A model generated the notes under the pieces. The model worked only from the letters and a program-made list of their open reading frames with translations, searched no databases and was not told the origin of the DNA. Below are positions 42,624 through 50,521 of a stretch of DNA of 64,000 nt, piece after piece; the stretch's first letter is position 1; each line of letters opens with the position of its first letter. Source of the stretch: UBA9214 sp964443845 (GTDB lineage: Bacteria > Pseudomonadota > Gammaproteobacteria > UBA9214). The stretch is from contig CAYUFA010000001.1 of NCBI GenBank assembly GCA_964443845.1, positions 81,248 through 145,247 of the forward strand, read 5' to 3'. The position numbers and the translations under genes were made by a program.

Positions 42624-42929
42624 TTACCAGGGCAGTTTCACGGACAGGTGCACGCCCTGGTCGAGGTTGACCGGCCCGCTGACCCGGCTGGTATAGAGGG
42701 CATGATCTTCCTGCGAAGGGGACTGCAGGCTCACCTGGAGGACACCGTTCTTGCCGACCGGCGCCAGTTGCAGATCGCCGTCACGATCCACCCAGCGTGA
42801 CAGCCCGAGGCTGCTGAACAGGTCGTCGTCCGCCTGCACGGGGAACGTCAGCAGCATCCCCAGACTCACGCACAATGCCAGCAGGAACAACAGGAGGGCA
42901 GGTTTGCTTGCGGGATCGTGACGGTTCAT
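42624..42929 (-). CDS. Small exported hypothetical protein
   Basis: A 101-residue protein with a signal peptide or anchor (about residues 11-34, PALLLFLLALCVSLGMLLTF, then VQADDD). The mature part is short and beta-rich (LGLSRWVDRDGDLQLAPVG, VLQVSLQSPSQED). The ATG at 42929 is chosen to start the signal. It converges on rsmA, ending 10 bases from its stop. No family recognised. Confidence 0.6.
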   Translation of the reverse strand: MNRHDPASKPALLLFLLALCVSLGMLLTFPVQADDDLFSSLGLSRWVDRDGDLQLAPVGKNGVLQVSLQSPSQEDHALYTSRVSGPVNLDQGVHLSVKLPW

Positions 42930-43271
42930 GACGGCGTCTCTCGGCTGGGTCTCGTCCTTGATTACATGCTGCGCCACCCATCCCCGCTGCGCCGTGACGA
43001 ATATCACAAAAAATTACCGGGGCTGCTCAGCACGGGTCCGGGTATTCCTGATATTAATTCAATATTATCAATTCGTTGGGAATACTCCGGCGCATCCTCC
43101 ATCCCTGCCCGGGTGGGCGGTTGTCCCGGACCCGGCCGCGCCGACCATGGGGCGTCGCGCCGGGGGACGGGCCGCCACTGCATGCCAGTCGGGGTGTCAC
43201 TTCCGTTGTACCGTGGTGTGCGATCGAGGCTCTGGCGCCGCGCGCGGATACGCAACCTGGCGGACGGATTT

Positions 43272-43300
43272 TTGTCACACTTAACAGGGCAGCGTATGCT
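43272..43300 (+). promoter_or_regulatory. Sigma70-type promoter for apaG-apaH
   Basis: TTGTCA (43272-43277) and TATGCT (43295-43300) are separated by exactly 17 bases, 27 bases before the apaG ATG. The rest of the 42930-43327 spacer is non-coding, with an AT-rich patch at about 43051-43077. Confidence 0.6.
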
Positions 43301-43327
43301 ATCGCCTGGTTCCCAGGGTGACAGGAC

Positions 43328-43711
43328 ATGAGTACCGGATCTCCGCACAACATCACAATCGATGTCGAAACCAGCTATATCGAAGGTCAGTCCGAACCGG
43401 ATAATGATCGCTATGTGTTTTCCTACACCATCACCATCCGCAACGAGGGTGGCGTCCCGGCGCAGCTGGTCTCGCGCCACTGGATCATCACCGACGCCAA
43501 CGGCCATACCCAGGAAGTCCGCGGTGAAGGCGTGGTCGGTGAACAGCCTTACCTCAACCCGGGAGAGGGCTTCCAGTACACCAGCGGGACCATGATCGCC
43601 ACCCCGGTCGGCAGCATGCGCGGCGAATACCAGATGGTGGCCGAGAACGGTGACCAGTTCGACGCGGTGATCCCGACCTTCACCCTGGCCATACCGCGCA
43701 CCCTGCACTGA
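43328..43711 (+). CDS. apaG: ApaG family protein
   Basis: A 127-residue fibronectin-III-like beta-sandwich protein. The family motif YTITIRNEG, SRHWIITDANG, VRGEGVVGEQPYLNPGEGF (the GxGxxGxxP pattern) and YTSGTMIATPVGSMRGEY are all present. ApaG is linked genetically to Co2+/Mg2+ tolerance; biochemical function is unsettled. apaH starts 4 bases after its stop. Confidence 0.95.
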   Translation: MSTGSPHNITIDVETSYIEGQSEPDNDRYVFSYTITIRNEGGVPAQLVSRHWIITDANGHTQEVRGEGVVGEQPYLNPGEGFQYTSGTMIATPVGSMRGEYQMVAENGDQFDAVIPTFTLAIPRTLH

Positions 43712-43715
43712 GCCG

Positions 43716-44549
43716 ATGGCCGTCTACGCCATCGGCGACATCCAGGGCTGCTTCGACGACCTGCAGCGGCTGCTCGCCCACATTCGCTTCGACCCGGGAA
43801 CGGACCACCTGTGGTTTGTCGGCGACCTGGTCAACCGGGGTCTGCAGTCGCTCGCCACGCTGCGTTTCGTGCGTGACCTGGGCGAACGCGCCATCACCGT
43901 GCTGGGCAACCACGACCTGCACCTGATCGCGGCCGCGCACGATCACCCGCTGGACCACAGTGACCACACGCTGGATGACATTCTCACCGCACCGGATCGC
44001 GCCGGCCTGATCGAGTGGCTGTGCCGGCGGCCGCTGCTGCATCACGACACCGCGCTGGGCTTCACCATGGTCCACGCCGGCCTGCCACCCCAGTGGGACC
44101 TCGCGCAGGCGCAGACCTGCGCACGGGAAGTCGAGCAGGTGCTGCACGGCACGCAGCGCAGCGCGTTCATCGGCCAGATGTATGGCAACAAGCCGAACCA
44201 CTGGTCGCCCCGCCTGCAGGGCTGGGACCGGCTGCGTTTCTCCGTCAACTGCTTTACGCGCATGCGTTATTGCGATACCACGGGCAAGCTCGACCTCAAG
44301 AGCAAGGGCCCGCCCGGGACCCAGCCGCAGGGACAGCTGCCCTGGTTCGAGGTACCCGGCCGCGCCAGCCGCAAGCTCAACATCGTGTTCGGACACTGGT
44401 CGTCGCTGGGTGCCTTTTCGGCACCCGGGGTATACGCCACCGATACCGGCTGTCTGTGGGGTGGCAGGCTCAGCGCGCTGCGGCTGGACGATCCGGTTCA
44501 GCGTTTCAGCGTGCCCTGTGCCGGGCAGCGCAAACCGGGCAGGAACTGA
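43716..44549 (+). CDS. apaH: Symmetrical diadenosine tetraphosphatase ApaH
   Basis: A 277-residue metallophosphoesterase hydrolysing Ap4A to two ADP. Metal-binding motifs: YAIGDIQGCFDDL (4-16), FVGDLVNRG (about 36) and LGNHDLHL (about 62), plus FTMVHAGLPP and FGHWSSLG further on. Length and motifs match E. coli ApaH. Cotranscribed with apaG. Confidence 0.96.
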   Translation: MAVYAIGDIQGCFDDLQRLLAHIRFDPGTDHLWFVGDLVNRGLQSLATLRFVRDLGERAITVLGNHDLHLIAAAHDHPLDHSDHTLDDILTAPDRAGLIEWLCRRPLLHHDTALGFTMVHAGLPPQWDLAQAQTCAREVEQVLHGTQRSAFIGQMYGNKPNHWSPRLQGWDRLRFSVNCFTRMRYCDTTGKLDLKSKGPPGTQPQGQLPWFEVPGRASRKLNIVFGHWSSLGAFSAPGVYATDTGCLWGGRLSALRLDDPVQRFSVPCAGQRKPGRN

Positions 44550-44667
44550 GCGGCTGCCGGCGCGCACGGTACATGGTCCTCTCCCGTTCCACCCGCCGGC
44601 GGGGCACCTGTGCGCCTGCGGCAACGGCGGAACCGGTCACCCGGCAGGACGCACATCCCGTACCCGC

Positions 44668-44926
44668 ATGTCTGTCGATTTCCTCAAAATACTGGTCCTC
44701 GCCATGGTCCAGGGCGCAGCGGAGCTGCTGCCGGTCTCCAGTTCGGCCCACGTCATCGTGGCGGAAAAACGCATGGGGCTCGACCCGACCACACCGGCCA
44801 CGACCCTGCTGCTGGTCATGCTGCATACCGGCACCATGTTCGCCGTCATCGTGTATTTCTGGAACGACTGGCGCCAGGCGTACTTTTCCTCGCGACAGGC
44901 GGCGCTGCAGAACGGGGCATTGCTGT
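44668..44926 (+). CDS. uppP: Undecaprenyl-diphosphatase UppP, truncated by assembly gap
   Basis: The first 86 residues of UppP (BacA). The catalytic-site stretch VQGAAELLPVSSSAH at about residues 14-28 contains the Glu and the Ser-rich P-loop-like motif of the family; two hydrophobic helices follow. It recycles undecaprenyl diphosphate to the monophosphate carrier for cell-wall synthesis. The remaining two thirds lie in the 100-N gap; the 127 bases after the gap (45027-45153) show no continuation. Confidence 0.9.
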
Positions 44927-45026
44927 NNNNNNNNNNNNNNNNNNNNNNNNNNNNNNNNNNNNNNNNNNNNNNNNNNNNNNNNNNNNNNNNNNNNNNNNNN
45001 NNNNNNNNNNNNNNNNNNNNNNNNNN
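44927..45026. other. Assembly gap (100 N)
   Basis: Exactly 100 N, a scaffold placeholder. The missing part of uppP is longer than 100 bases, so the true gap must be larger than drawn or the join is wrong. Confidence 0.99.
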
Positions 45027-45153
45027 ACCTGCCGTTCCGGCCATTTCCCGTCATTGCGGGACACGGAGTGCCGCGGCGATCTCCGGCCGCAGGCCCCGTG
45101 GTCCGCGCAATGCCGGGGAAGGGCTGGATGGTGCGCCGTGCGCACCCGCACCG

Positions 45154-45648
45154 CTACCGTCCGCGTACCCGCTCCAGCGTGACGAAACGATAGGGGCAGG
45201 GATTCTTCTCGTCCGCGGCATGCGACTCGCTGTCGACCTCACGCCACTCGGCGGCATCGAGCTCGGGGAAATACGTATCACCCTCGAATTCCCCCTCGAC
45301 GCAGGTGAGGTACAACGTATCGACCCGTGGCAATACCTGGCGATAGAACTCGGCGCCACCGATCACCATCATCTCGTCAGCACAGCGCACGGCCTCCAGC
45401 GCCTCCTCGACCGAATGCACGACAATGGCGCCCCGGGCCACGTAGTCGGACGCGCGCGTGATCACGATGTTCGTGCGTCCCGGCAGCGCGCGTCCGATCG
45501 ACTCCCAGGTCCTGCGCCCCATCACGACGGGCTTGCCGAGCGTGAGCGCCTTGAAGTGCGCAAGGTCGGCCGGCAGGTGCCACGGCAGGCGGTTATGGTG
45601 ACCGATCACGCGGTTGGGAGCCATGGCGACGACGATGGAGAGCTTCAT
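45154..45648 (-). CDS. folA: Dihydrofolate reductase FolA
   Basis: A 164-residue DHFR. VVAMAPNRVIGHHNRLPWHLPADLA is represented by the PNRVIG and LPWHLPADL blocks with the catalytic Asp at about 27, VMGRRTWESIGRALPGR at about 46 and VIGGAEFYRQ at about 97. It regenerates tetrahydrofolate after ThyA. The ATG at 45648 matches the usual N-terminus; a GTG at 45657 overlapping the thyA stop is the alternative. thyA lies immediately upstream, the common thyA-folA pair. Confidence 0.95.
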   Translation of the reverse strand: MKLSIVVAMAPNRVIGHHNRLPWHLPADLAHFKALTLGKPVVMGRRTWESIGRALPGRTNIVITRASDYVARGAIVVHSVEEALEAVRCADEMMVIGGAEFYRQVLPRVDTLYLTCVEGEFEGDTYFPELDAAEWREVDSESHAADEKNPCPYRFVTLERVRGR

Positions 45649-45653
45649 GTGCG

Positions 45654-46448
45654 TCACACCGCGACCGGCGCCTTGATGTGCGGGTGCGGATCGTAGTCCT
45701 GCAGTTCGAAGTCCTCGAAGCGGAAGGCGAACAAGTCCCGCACTTCCGGGTTGAGTCGCATGCGCGGCAGTGCGCGCGGCGTCCGTGACAGCTGCAGGTC
45801 GGCCTGCTCGAGGTGATTGAGGTACAGGTGCGCGTCCCCGAAGGTGTGCACGAAATCACCGGCCTGCAGGCCGGTGACCTGCGCCATCATCTGCAGCAGC
45901 AATGCATAGGAGGCGATGTTGAACGGGACCCCGAGAAAGATGTCGGCACTGCGCTGGTAGAGCTGGCAGGACAGGCGCCCGTCCGCCACGTAGAACTGGA
46001 AGAAGGCATGGCACGGCGGCAGCGCCATGCGCTCCACGTCGGCCACGTTCCAGGCGCTGACGATGATGCGCCGGGAATCGGGATTGTTGCGGATCTGGCC
46101 GATGACCTGGCTGATCTGGTCGATGTGACAGCCGTCTGCGGTCGGCCAGGAGCGCCACTGGTAACCGTACACCGGCCCCAGCTCGCCGTGCTCGTCCGCC
46201 CACTCGTCCCAGATGCTGACGTTGTGCTCGTGCAGGTAACGGACGCTGGTGTCACCGCGCAGGAACCACAGCAGCTCGTGGATGATGGAGCGCAGGTGCA
46301 GCTTCTTGGTGGTGACCAGCGGGAAGCCCCGTGCCAGGTCGAAACGCATCTGGTATCCGAACACGCTGAGCGTGCCGGTGCCGGTGCGGTCTTCCTTGCG
46401 GGTGCCGTGCTCGCGCACGTGGCGCATCAGGTCGAGATATTGTTGCAT
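45654..46448 (-). CDS. thyA: Thymidylate synthase ThyA
   Basis: A 264-residue enzyme, the E. coli length. The nucleophile is in LPPCHAFFQFYV (Cys at about 146), with RKEDRTGTGTLSVFG at about 16, YGYQWRSWP near 94 and the substrate-binding RSADIFLGVPFNIASYA at about 166. It makes dTMP from dUMP with methylene-tetrahydrofolate. The start overlaps the lgt stop by one base, so lgt, thyA and folA form one tight operon. Confidence 0.97.
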   Translation of the reverse strand: MQQYLDLMRHVREHGTRKEDRTGTGTLSVFGYQMRFDLARGFPLVTTKKLHLRSIIHELLWFLRGDTSVRYLHEHNVSIWDEWADEHGELGPVYGYQWRSWPTADGCHIDQISQVIGQIRNNPDSRRIIVSAWNVADVERMALPPCHAFFQFYVADGRLSCQLYQRSADIFLGVPFNIASYALLLQMMAQVTGLQAGDFVHTFGDAHLYLNHLEQADLQLSRTPRALPRMRLNPEVRDLFAFRFEDFELQDYDPHPHIKAPVAV

Positions 46449-47245
46449 TACCAGCTCACCATGCCGTCGGTACGGCGATAGGCATACAGCATGAACGCGC
46501 CGCCAATCAGGATCATGGGCAGCGACAGCAGCATGCCCATGGTGAGCCAGTGAAAGGCCAGGAAACCGAGCTGGGGGTCCGGCTCACGCACGAACTCGAC
46601 GGCGAAGCGGAACACGCCATAACACAGCAGGTAGAGCCCGGAAACCGCCATCGTCGGGCGTGGCTTGCGCGAATACACCCACAGGATGATGAAGAAGACC
46701 ACGCCCTCCAGCAACAGCTCGTACAGCATGGACGGGTGCCGCGGCTGCTGGTCGACGTACGGGAACACCATGCCCCAGGGCAGGTCGGTGGGCCGGCCCC
46801 ACAGCTCACCGTTGATGAAGTTGCCCAGCCGGCCCGCGCCCAGCCCGAGCGGCACCAGCGGCGCGAGAAAATCGGTGACCAGGAAGAAGGTACGCCGGGT
46901 GTGACGCGCATAGAGCGCCATCGCCACGAACACGCCCAGCATGCCGCCGTGGTAGGACATGCCGCCCTCCCAGATGCGGAAGATCACCGTCGGGTCGTGG
47001 ATGAAGTTCTCGAAATTATAGAACAGCGTGTAGCCGATGCGCCCGCCCAGCACGGCACCGAGCGCGAAATAGAACACCAGGTCACCGATTTCCTCCGCGC
47101 GCCAGGTGCTGCCCGGCCGCCGGGCGCGCAGCACACCCAGCCACCAGCCCAGCAGGAACGCCACCAGGTACATCAGCCCGTACCAGTGGACCTGGAGCGG
47201 GCCGATGGAGAAGGCGACGGGATTGATGTGCGGATAGGTCAGCAT
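46448..47245 (-). CDS. lgt: Prolipoprotein diacylglyceryl transferase Lgt
   Basis: A 265-residue inner-membrane enzyme with about seven helices that transfers diacylglycerol from phosphatidylglycerol to lipobox cysteines. The signature GRLGNFINGELWGRPTD (about 140-156), HGGMLG with the conserved His (about 98) and GGRIGYTLFYN (about 67) are present. It heads the lgt-thyA-folA unit. Confidence 0.96.
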   Translation of the reverse strand: MLTYPHINPVAFSIGPLQVHWYGLMYLVAFLLGWWLGVLRARRPGSTWRAEEIGDLVFYFALGAVLGGRIGYTLFYNFENFIHDPTVIFRIWEGGMSYHGGMLGVFVAMALYARHTRRTFFLVTDFLAPLVPLGLGAGRLGNFINGELWGRPTDLPWGMVFPYVDQQPRHPSMLYELLLEGVVFFIILWVYSRKPRPTMAVSGLYLLCYGVFRFAVEFVREPDPQLGFLAFHWLTMGMLLSLPMILIGGAFMLYAYRRTDGMVSW

Positions 47246-47266
47246 CGGGCAACGGGTCCGGTAGTG

Positions 47267-48460
47267 TTACGCAGGTACGCGGCAAAACAGCGCCTTGAGA
47301 TACGCGGTTTCGCTGATCGCCGGGTGTACCGGGTGATCCAGGCACTGGAAACCGCGCTCCAGCAACTGCAGCGGGCGCGCGCGCCGGCAGGCAGCCTGTA
47401 ACACGATCTGCTGCAGGCGCGTTGCGGCCAGGTGCATGGAGCAGGAGCATGATATCAGGATACCGCCGGGCGCCAACAGCTCCAGTGCCAGCTGGTTGAG
47501 CCGGATATAACCCTGTTCGCCCTGGCGGATGTCCTTGCGGCGCCGGATGAAGGCCGGCGGATCGACGATGACCACGTCGAATTCACGGCGCGCGGTACGC
47601 AGCACCTGCAGCACGTCGAAGGCGTCACCGGCCTCGATGCCGACGCCGGTCAGCCGGTTGTCCCGCGCGCTCTGCTGCAGGGATTCCAGCGCACCGGCCG
47701 AACTGTCCACGCAGGTCACCGCGCGCGCACCGGCCCGTGCGGCCTGCAACCCCCAGGCACCCACGTAGCTGAACACATCCAGCACGCGTCGCCCCGGCAC
47801 GTACTTGTGCATGGCGAGCCGGTTGCTGCGCTGGTCGTAGAACCAGCCGGTCTTCTGCCCACCACCAAGTGGCACCCGGAAGCGCACACCGCCCTCCTCC
47901 AGCGTGACCGCGCCGGGTACCGTGCCGACGCTCACGCTGCCCGCTGCCAGCCCTTCCAGGGCACGCATCGGGTTGTCGTCGCGGAACAGGATGCCGGACG
48001 GCTGCAGGCACTCCTGCAACACCTCGACCAGCGTGGGGCGCACGCGCTCCATCCCCGCGGTGGTGACCTGGCAGACCAGCACGTCGCCGTAGCGATCGAT
48101 CACCAGGCCCGGCAGACCGTCACCCTCGCCGTACACCAGGCGGTAGTACGGTTGTGCGAACAGGCGCGCACGCAACTCCAGTGCGGACAGCAGGCGCCGC
48201 CGCAGCAGGGCGGCATCGAGGCGCGCGTTGCCATGCCGGCTCACCAGGCGTGCACAGATCAGCGTGCCCGGATTGACGTAGGCCGTACCCAGCACGCTGC
48301 CGGCGGCCGACTCGACCCGCACCAGGGCACCGGGTTCGAACGCGGTGAGCGCGCTCCTGCGCGTGTCCACCTCGTTGCTGAAGACCCAGAGGTGGCCGGC
48401 CCGCAGGCGCCGCTCCTCGTGCTTCTTCAGGATCAGTACCGGCAGCGCAGCAGTACTCAT
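47267..48460 (-). CDS. rlmI: RlmI-like rRNA cytosine methyltransferase
   Basis: A 397-residue SAM-dependent methyltransferase with an N-terminal PUA domain (about 9-80, KKHEERRLRAGHLWVFSNEV) and a C-terminal Rossmann domain (LDVFSYVGAWGLQAARAGA at about 225, VVIVDPPAFIRR at about 297, SCSCSMHL at about 345). This fits RlmI, which makes m5C1962 in 23S rRNA. The start overlaps the stop of the GT39 gene upstream (ATGA). Confidence 0.92.
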   Translation of the reverse strand: MSTAALPVLILKKHEERRLRAGHLWVFSNEVDTRRSALTAFEPGALVRVESAAGSVLGTAYVNPGTLICARLVSRHGNARLDAALLRRRLLSALELRARLFAQPYYRLVYGEGDGLPGLVIDRYGDVLVCQVTTAGMERVRPTLVEVLQECLQPSGILFRDDNPMRALEGLAAGSVSVGTVPGAVTLEEGGVRFRVPLGGGQKTGWFYDQRSNRLAMHKYVPGRRVLDVFSYVGAWGLQAARAGARAVTCVDSSAGALESLQQSARDNRLTGVGIEAGDAFDVLQVLRTARREFDVVIVDPPAFIRRRKDIRQGEQGYIRLNQLALELLAPGGILISCSCSMHLAATRLQQIVLQAACRRARPLQLLERGFQCLDHPVHPAISETAYLKALFCRVPA

Positions 48461-50175
48461 GGGCGCGGCCGGTAGCGGTTGTGCGGCGTGCGCAACGGAC
48501 AGATCGGCACCCGGGAAAGATCGTTGCCCGCGGCCTGCGTGCTGACGATGGTGAGATAGCCGCTCTGGTAGGGCTGGTCATGCACCACCCCCGGGCAGCC
48601 GGCGCTCGACGCCTTGCCGGTCAGCACCACATAGCCGTCCGGGTGTGCGCGACTCCAGGCGCCGAGCTGCTGCCCGGACACTTCCTGCACGGGCCGGGTC
48701 AGGCGCCCGTAGAAACCGAACTGTCCGTGGTAGCGCTGCGCGACGGCCACCGGGTGACCCTGGGCCTGCGCGCGGGCGATCACCGTGCTGGCCGCCTTCA
48801 GGTCATAGGCCGGCGCCCCGATGCGCAATACACCGACCTCGCCGATCGCGATCACGCACACGGAGAGCGCCAGCATGCGTTGGGGGTATTGTTGCGGAGT
48901 GGCCGGGGGCAGCCACAGGGTGAGCGCGGCCAGCACCACCAGCAGGCCACCCCACCCCGGGCTCACCTGGTTCAGCCAGGGCGCCTGGTGCAGGAGCAGC
49001 GGTGCGGCGACACCCGTCGCGCCGAGCAGCACCAGCACTCCGGCCAGCAACCAGGGCCGCTGCGGCACCGGCCGTTCCGGCAGCGCATCCAGCACCCGGG
49101 ATACCAGCAGGGCGAAGCCCGGCAACAGCGGCAACAGGTATTTCACCTGCTTGCCGCTGACCAGGCTGAGCAGCAGCAGCACCGACAGGATCCACGTCGT
49201 GCAGAAACGCAGCCCGCGATCGCACTGCCGCCATGCTCCGCGCGCGGCGGTCCACAGCCACGGCAGCAACACCCAGGGTGCAAACAGCACCGCTAACCAC
49301 GGCAGGTACCACCACACGGGATGTGCGTGGGCAAACGAGTCCACCACGCGGTGCGCGGTCTGACCCCAGAAAATCGCGTTACGGTAGGCCTCGCCGCCGG
49401 CGCGCGTGGCGGGAATGGCCCAGGCCAGCCCGATCAGCGCCGCCAGCAGCAGGCTGCCCAGACTGCCGGCGTACCATGCGCGCCAGCGCGGACGCGCCTC
49501 CGGTTCGCGCCAGCACGGGGCGAGCCACGCCACCGGCATCACCGGCAGCAGCACGACCGGCCCCTTGGCGAGCAGGCCCAGCCCGAGGCCAATCCCGGCC
49601 AGGCCCCACCCGCCGGGCCGGGCATGCGCGGCCACTGCCACACCGCACAGGGCCAGCAGGACACAGGCCAGCAGCAGCAGGTCGATCTGTACCCAGGTGA
49701 AATAGCCGGTCAGGAACACGCAGGACAGCAGCACCGGGGGGGCCGCCCGCGCAATGCCGGGCTGGCGCGGCCATAACAGCCTGCCCAGCCAGGCGCACAG
49801 CCCCAGGTCGAGCAAGGTCAGCACCGGGGCGACCATGCGGGTCGCCCCCGCGCTGACGCCGAACCCCGACCACGCGGCATGGATCAGCCAGAAGAACAGG
49901 GGCGGCTTGTCGCTGTAGGGCACGCCGTTGAGCGTCGGCACCAGCCAGTTGCCACGCGACCACATCTCCCAGGCGACATCGGCGTAACGCAGTTCGTCCA
50001 CCGGGATCATCGGTCGAGTGAGCAGTCCGGCGAGCGTCGCCAGCAGCCACAACAGCAGCAGGGTGATCCCGCTCTGCAGTGCCCCGGACCTCACGGTGGT
50101 GTGCGGCGGGGAAGAGAAGGGATCAGCGCTCACTGGATCATCCCGGGGTGGTTCCTGTGTGGTTGCGAAAGACAC
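48457..50175 (-). CDS. ArnT/PMT-like GT39 membrane glycosyltransferase
   Basis: A 572-residue polytopic membrane protein with about 12 helices. The N-terminal loop IPVDELRYADVAWEMWSRGNW carries the DE catalytic pair of the ArnT/PMT family, followed by the conserved NGVPYSDKPPLFFWL. Family members move sugars from undecaprenyl-phosphate carriers to lipid A or proteins at the periplasmic face. There are no arn genes here, so an aminoarabinose role is not supported. The C-terminal 130 residues form a soluble periplasmic domain. Coupled by a 4-base overlap to rlmI. Confidence 0.88.
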   Translation of the reverse strand: MSFATTQEPPRDDPVSADPFSSPPHTTVRSGALQSGITLLLLWLLATLAGLLTRPMIPVDELRYADVAWEMWSRGNWLVPTLNGVPYSDKPPLFFWLIHAAWSGFGVSAGATRMVAPVLTLLDLGLCAWLGRLLWPRQPGIARAAPPVLLSCVFLTGYFTWVQIDLLLLACVLLALCGVAVAAHARPGGWGLAGIGLGLGLLAKGPVVLLPVMPVAWLAPCWREPEARPRWRAWYAGSLGSLLLAALIGLAWAIPATRAGGEAYRNAIFWGQTAHRVVDSFAHAHPVWWYLPWLAVLFAPWVLLPWLWTAARGAWRQCDRGLRFCTTWILSVLLLLSLVSGKQVKYLLPLLPGFALLVSRVLDALPERPVPQRPWLLAGVLVLLGATGVAAPLLLHQAPWLNQVSPGWGGLLVVLAALTLWLPPATPQQYPQRMLALSVCVIAIGEVGVLRIGAPAYDLKAASTVIARAQAQGHPVAVAQRYHGQFGFYGRLTRPVQEVSGQQLGAWSRAHPDGYVVLTGKASSAGCPGVVHDQPYQSGYLTIVSTQAAGNDLSRVPICPLRTPHNRYRPRP

Positions 50176-50521
50176 CGGGCCATGGGCCGGGCCGGTACGA
50201 AGTCAGCCTGCCGTGGTGACCGGTGAGCACGTGCAGCCGGGATTCACCCGGACGCAGACGGGGCAACGCGCCCCCGGATTCCCCCACTCATGACGGGTGT
50301 TAATAGAACCTGTCATCATTTCGCGTGCGCTGTGTTGCCGGCGGATATCCGGTCCGGCAAGGTGCCGCCGCACAGTTTCATCGTGCGGGCAAGCGGGCAG
50401 GACTTCAGACGCAACCCCCCGGGGACTGCGGATTTATGGGACAGTTGCCACCCGTCCGCGCGACATCCGGTCACCCTGTGGTCTATAGTACAGCGCCCGG
50501 TAACGCCCCCTGTACCTGCCT
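50176..50521 (+). promoter_or_regulatory. Divergent intergenic region with -10-like box
   Basis: These 346 bases separate the GT39 gene (minus) from the DUF255 gene (plus). TATAGT at 50484-50489, 32 bases before the DUF255 ATG, is a good -10; the matching -35 is weak. No gene is seen. Confidence 0.35.
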
